Virus record (IMG/VR): IMGVR_UViG_3300027692_000008
Span: 1-27,797 of that record
Length of the DNA: 27,797 nt
Strand: one strand, 5' to 3'
Source of the DNA: a virus
Part shown: positions 27,312-27,797 of the stretch, one piece after another
Layout of the letters: the number at the start of each line of letters is the position of its first letter
Numbering within the stretch: position 1 is the first letter of the stretch
The notes under the pieces: model-generated
Databases searched by the model: none
Told to the model about the DNA's origin: nothing
The model's input: the letters and a program-made list of their open reading frames with translations, nothing else
Position numbers and translations under genes: made by a program

Positions 27312-27797
27312 CAATACTCCATTCCGGTAGCAAAGCCCATAGCCTGAAGAATGGGCAGTTGTTTCTTCATCTTGGACCCGATATCGATTCGATAAAACGG
27401 GCTATTCGGGATCTTAACCTTTTTGATGGCCGCGTACACGCTTCGCCGCGCGCCGGATACGGTTGCGCCTTCGCCGGTTGCGACTAAGGTGTAATCGCCC
27501 GCGGTGACCGGGCCGGGGAGGTCAACCACTTTCCCGTTCACCTCGCGCGGCGCGACGCCCATCATTATCTCCGACCAGTGGAGGTGTTCCATGTCTTCGG
27601 CGCCGTAGACCGGGATTCCACACAGGTCACGGTTCGTGACGTGCGAGTAGGGGAAGTCGGGGAGCGCCATTACAACACTCGCGCTTACAACGTCGGTGCG
27701 TATCTTAAGCGTGTCCTTACCGTCGCAAGCGTCCTTCATCCATTGCGCCTGATCGCCGATGATCAGCGAAGTCAGGCTGTGGCGGATCGGCCATCCG
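27311..27797 (-). CDS. PurD/GARS-like ATP-grasp protein, N-terminus outside window
   Basis: About 161 C-terminal residues are visible and the frame is open to the window edge. The final region (GATVSGARRSVYAAIKKVKI then FYRIDIG) matches the C-terminal domain of phosphoribosylamine-glycine ligase, where host enzymes have the helix-strand pattern ending FYRRDIG. Upstream, SASVVMALPDFPY and LCGIPVYG match the GARS segment that reads VVLASGGYP in host PurD. Host PurD makes glycinamide ribonucleotide in purine synthesis; a phage copy could serve nucleotide supply or ligate an amino acid to another acceptor, such as a modified base. The catalytic ATP-grasp core lies outside this window, so activity cannot be judged. 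Confidence 0.75.
   Translation of the reverse strand, partial: GWPIRHSLTSLIIGDQAQWMKDACDGKDTLKIRTDVVSASVVMALPDFPYSHVTNRDLCGIPVYGAEDMEHLHWSEIMMGVAPREVNGKVVDLPGPVTAGDYTLVATGEGATVSGARRSVYAAIKKVKIPNSPFYRIDIGSKMKKQLPILQAMGFATGMEY

Overview
The window is a stretch of tailed-phage genome (podovirus-like structural genes), not ordinary bacterial chromosome. I see no rRNA, tRNA, integrase, insertion sequence or CRISPR array. Genes are packed almost end to end, most joined by ATGA, GTGA, TAATG or TGATG overlaps, and nearly half are under 100 residues. High G+C, many GTG starts and the protein style suggest a proteobacterial, perhaps Burkholderiales, host; that is inference only. Both ends cut through genes, so the genome continues on each side.

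Block 1 (1-11337, minus strand) is the late packaging and virion operon. In transcription order it holds terminase large subunit, four tiny basic proteins, portal, a small zinc metallopeptidase, a fibre-type protein, a 77-residue protein, a beta-helix tailspike with a signal peptide, a 169-residue beta-rich protein, a scaffold-like acidic protein, an N4-gp56-type major capsid protein and a truncated gene. A 515-base AT-rich intergenic region (11338-11852) separates it from the next block.

Block 2 (11853-17575) is early or regulatory. Two small plus-strand genes follow a promoter with an extended -10. A minus-strand operon (15477 to 12251) encodes an AlpA-like regulator, an HPPC-motif protein, a primase-polymerase/RecA-like helicase fusion and two tiny proteins, and ends at a hairpin with a U-tract. 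A cluster of CCTCAGC heptamers lies at the 3' end of the primase gene. A second minus operon (17575 to 15597) carries a Cro-like regulator, a winged-helix protein and several small proteins, and ends at another hairpin.

Block 3 (17720-26620, plus strand) is the DNA replication/recombination operon: a DUF2800 Cas4/RecB-like nuclease, a DUF2815 ssDNA-binding protein, a zinc protein, a family A DNA polymerase with proofreading domain, a VRR-NUC nuclease, an SNF2-type helicase, three membrane microproteins and several unknown proteins.

Block 4 (27797-26559, minus strand) converges on block 3: a phosphoribosylamine-glycine ligase-like (PurD/GARS) fragment, two small proteins in overlapping frames and a terminase-small-subunit-like helical protein.

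Most notable are a recurring promoter-plus-leader cassette in front of three operons or gene sets, an FPG-type N-terminal motif shared by three adjacent head genes, a terminase with what looks like a second, inactivated RNase H-like domain, and the heptamer cluster beside the primase-helicase gene, which could be an origin. I recognise no complete new defence or counter-defence system; the best candidates for undescribed biology are listed as findings.
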